Source: Pseudomonadota bacterium (lineage in GTDB: Bacteria > Bdellovibrionota_B > Oligoflexia > Oligoflexales > RGVZ01). From it: 37,147 nt of DNA. The translations under genes and the position numbers were made by a program. Location: NCBI GenBank assembly GCA_026390495.1, contig JAPLFV010000240.1, positions 1-37,147 of the forward strand. Reading direction: 5' to 3'. Numbering within the stretch: position 1 is the stretch's first letter; every line of letters starts with the position of its first letter. Positions 35,498 to 37,147 of the stretch are shown in pieces. The notes below the pieces were generated by a model. It was not told where the DNA came from and searched no databases. It worked only from the letters and a program-made list of their open reading frames with translations.

Positions 35498-37018
35498 TTA
35501 TCTAACAGATTTGCAGGTGTCATTCTCAAATTTGCAGCCAGAAGATGACGATAAGCAAGCCTTTAAGTCGTTTTTAAACTGTTGGCATGAACCGGCTCGT
35601 TCCATACATTCGCGTTTTGAGATTTCACCGTAACTATCTACCTCGGTAATGGCAAATATGCATTGAGAATGTTTATTGCAAATTGTGCCGTTTTCTCTGT
35701 ACTGAGCGCAACTACCCGTAGAAAGGACACAGGAGTACTCGGATGGTGCCCCAAGGTCATCATATTTTCGAACGATATATTCACACCCAGGAATTGATTT
35801 GCACTGTGTTTCTGACGAACTATTTTTAAAACACGCCTGCGCATTGATGCCGGTCACGGGGTCGGCGCAAGCTGTTTTGCTAGGTTCGCCGTAGTCATCA
35901 AACTCCAAATTGACCCATTTACATTTTCTTAGACTTTTTGAGCAGGCCCTTTGGTCGGCCTCGAGAAGCCGGCATGACGCATATCGACTCACGCATTCAA
36001 ACACCGCATCATTATTTAGGGATTTTTTAACTGGCATACAGTTTGTGTTTTGCAGGCACTGGTCTGTGTCTGAATTTAACTGACGGCAGGTTTTGGCGTT
36101 CGCATATTCTTGATCGTCCAGTGCAGCAACGGCAGGGTCCGGATTGCGAATAATCAGATCTTCAGCATCAGCCCCTTCACAGAGGGTATCCAAAGTACCC
36201 GTGCGAAATTTACTGAAGTCTATAACGTATTTGTCGACGATATCCCCAAGCTTCTGCCGCACATCAAACCACTGCCGGCGTGAGAAACAGAAGTTTGCAG
36301 CACTTGCGGTTCGAGAAACAATGGCCTTGGCTTCTGGTAAATCAGATTTTGAAGCAATAGACTCGATATCTTCAAAGAGCTTTGGTCGTGTTTCTTCAAC
36401 GAGACTAAGCGCCTTTACAAACACGGTGAAAAGTACTTTCGTTGCATTCTTGCCATCGTCGTCCTTACGGTCTTTTTTGGAAACAAAAGGTGCTTTGTTC
36501 CAAAGTTCCGGGACTGTGGCAAAAACTTCCAAAACATCTTCTGGGCTGGCTAAAATATCCTTGATACAGGTTCGATCTCGCACAATCCAAAAGCCTGATC
36601 CAGGCCATCGTTCATCAACAACAACTTCCTTGTTTGTGCGATTTGGTCCAGAACAACGATCTTCAAGCTCAATGACTACGAGCCAAGGCCCCTGACGACC
36701 TGCCTTGCCTAGGTATTCTGCTGCATAGCGCTCATTGTATGCTGGGTGTTGGCTACCATACAGTCCCCTTCGTTCGACTGTATAGTCCGATCCAGTAGAA
36801 GGGATTTTTGTCCAGACCTCAGCGCTTGGAGGGCCTACATAGTCCTTGTAAGGTTCAAGGTAATCAAACATTCCAAAATGATACAAAAATTTTGGGGGAT
36901 CTAGCTCAATAGGAACATCGCCAAAGCGAAGTGCAGATTGGCCAGTTGTTTTTGTTTTACAAGAACAAAAAAATGAAATGAGCATAATTGTTGACAATAT
37001 TATGGAGGAGCGATTCAT
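35498..37018 (-). CDS. Cys-rich lipoprotein with five PSI-like repeats, paralogue of the gene at 1-1325
   Basis: A signal peptide (1-19) ends FCSC, with Cys20 as the lipidation site. The N-terminal domain (about 30-160) shares blocks with the truncated gene at the window start: LYHFG (45-49), RGLYGSQHPAYNERYA (84-99), GPWLVVIELEDRC, and GFWIVRDRTCI (142-152). A helical stretch follows (about 180-280). The C-terminus (311-506) holds about five Cys-rich units, at 311-348, 349-394, 396-436, 437-477 and 478-506, with the pattern C-x(9-10)-C-x(5-6)-C and a closing C about 15-20 residues later. Three units include a D-D/S-Y/L-G-x(2-3)-S motif. These are like PSI/plexin-type modules and are probably disulfide bonded outside the cytoplasm. 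GAGG 7 nt before the ATG supports the start. Function is unknown. Confidence 0.88.
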   Translation of the reverse strand: MNRSSIILSTIMLISFFCSCKTKTTGQSALRFGDVPIELDPPKFLYHFGMFDYLEPYKDYVGPPSAEVWTKIPSTGSDYTVERRGLYGSQHPAYNERYAAEYLGKAGRQGPWLVVIELEDRCSGPNRTNKEVVVDERWPGSGFWIVRDRTCIKDILASPEDVLEVFATVPELWNKAPFVSKKDRKDDDGKNATKVLFTVFVKALSLVEETRPKLFEDIESIASKSDLPEAKAIVSRTASAANFCFSRRQWFDVRQKLGDIVDKYVIDFSKFRTGTLDTLCEGADAEDLIIRNPDPAVAALDDQEYANAKTCRQLNSDTDQCLQNTNCMPVKKSLNNDAVFECVSRYASCRLLEADQRACSKSLRKCKWVNLEFDDYGEPSKTACADPVTGINAQACFKNSSSETQCKSIPGCEYIVRKYDDLGAPSEYSCVLSTGSCAQYRENGTICNKHSQCIFAITEVDSYGEISKRECMERAGSCQQFKNDLKACLSSSSGCKFENDTCKSVR

Positions 37019-37147
37019 CAGTTATCCTCAAACGGTTGGACTAAACGCGCAAATTAGATAATCCATTTTCAATATGTTATCATATCATCATTTGGATAAA
37101 TATAATATCGAGCTATAAATCCCACCATTTGAAGGTAATTTACCTGG

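Noticed and set aside
36144-36695. 183-codon plus-strand frame opposite the Cys-rich lipoprotein
   Set aside because: It is low-complexity Ser/Arg-rich sequence with no ribosome site and lies wholly antisense to a well-supported gene.
1-37147. CRISPR array, tRNA, rRNA, insertion sequence or prophage genes
   Set aside because: No regular spacer repeats, no cloverleaf or rRNA sequence, and no integrase or transposase motif was seen on either strand.

Overview
The window reads as the chromosome of an AT-rich Gram-negative bacterium. The envelope genes show this: an Lgt, an LpxL/HtrB-type acyltransferase, an MlaF-like ATPase, an O-antigen-ligase-type membrane protein, beta-barrel-like proteins and at least six predicted lipoproteins. 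The mix of large secreted or lipoprotein orphans, an HD-GYP protein, a 7TMR-DISM histidine kinase and a bacterial lipin-like protein fits Bdellovibrionota/Oligoflexia or a related predatory or deltaproteobacterial-type lineage. That placement is an inference from gene content and is not certain. I saw no rRNA, tRNA, CRISPR array, integrase or transposase.

Layout. 1-1325 (-) is a lipoprotein-like gene cut by the window edge; a paralogue sits at the other end (35498-37018, -). 1536-3721 (-) is a surface-polysaccharide block: a small protein, a NodB deacetylase and a glycosyltransferase coupled stop-to-start. 3958-6308 (+) holds CorA and an O-antigen-ligase-like protein. 6369-8076 (-) holds an AAA/DUF4143 ATPase and a doubtful small Cys-rich protein. 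8731-10389 (+) is an outer-membrane barrel candidate whose signal peptide contains a 46-bp tandem duplication that changes the reading frame.

10782-20053 (-) is the most unusual part. It runs lgt, a barrel-like exported protein, a lipoprotein, then a 1582-residue multidomain enzyme that overlaps the lipoprotein by 4 bp, and finally a lipoprotein with a threefold C-terminal repeat. The large protein reads as malate synthase, then OHCU decarboxylase (UraD), then a serine beta-lactamase-fold hydrolase, then a two-repeat allantoicase. It joins enzymes of urate/allantoin breakdown to the enzyme that consumes the glyoxylate produced. The beta-lactamase-fold domain lies exactly where allantoinase would fall in pathway order.

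20084-26718 holds a 4'-phosphopantetheinyl transferase, a lipoprotein gamma-glutamyltranspeptidase, PyrF, a membrane histidine kinase and a DnaQ-like exonuclease. 26894-34338 holds an HD-GYP protein, a lipoprotein, proline dehydrogenase, an MlaF-like ATPase and LpxL-like acyltransferase pair, and a lipin-like lipoprotein. A HAD hydrolase (34518-35435, +) follows. Two palindrome-rich intergenic elements (28958-29088 and 31169-31293) look like REP- or MITE-type repeats.
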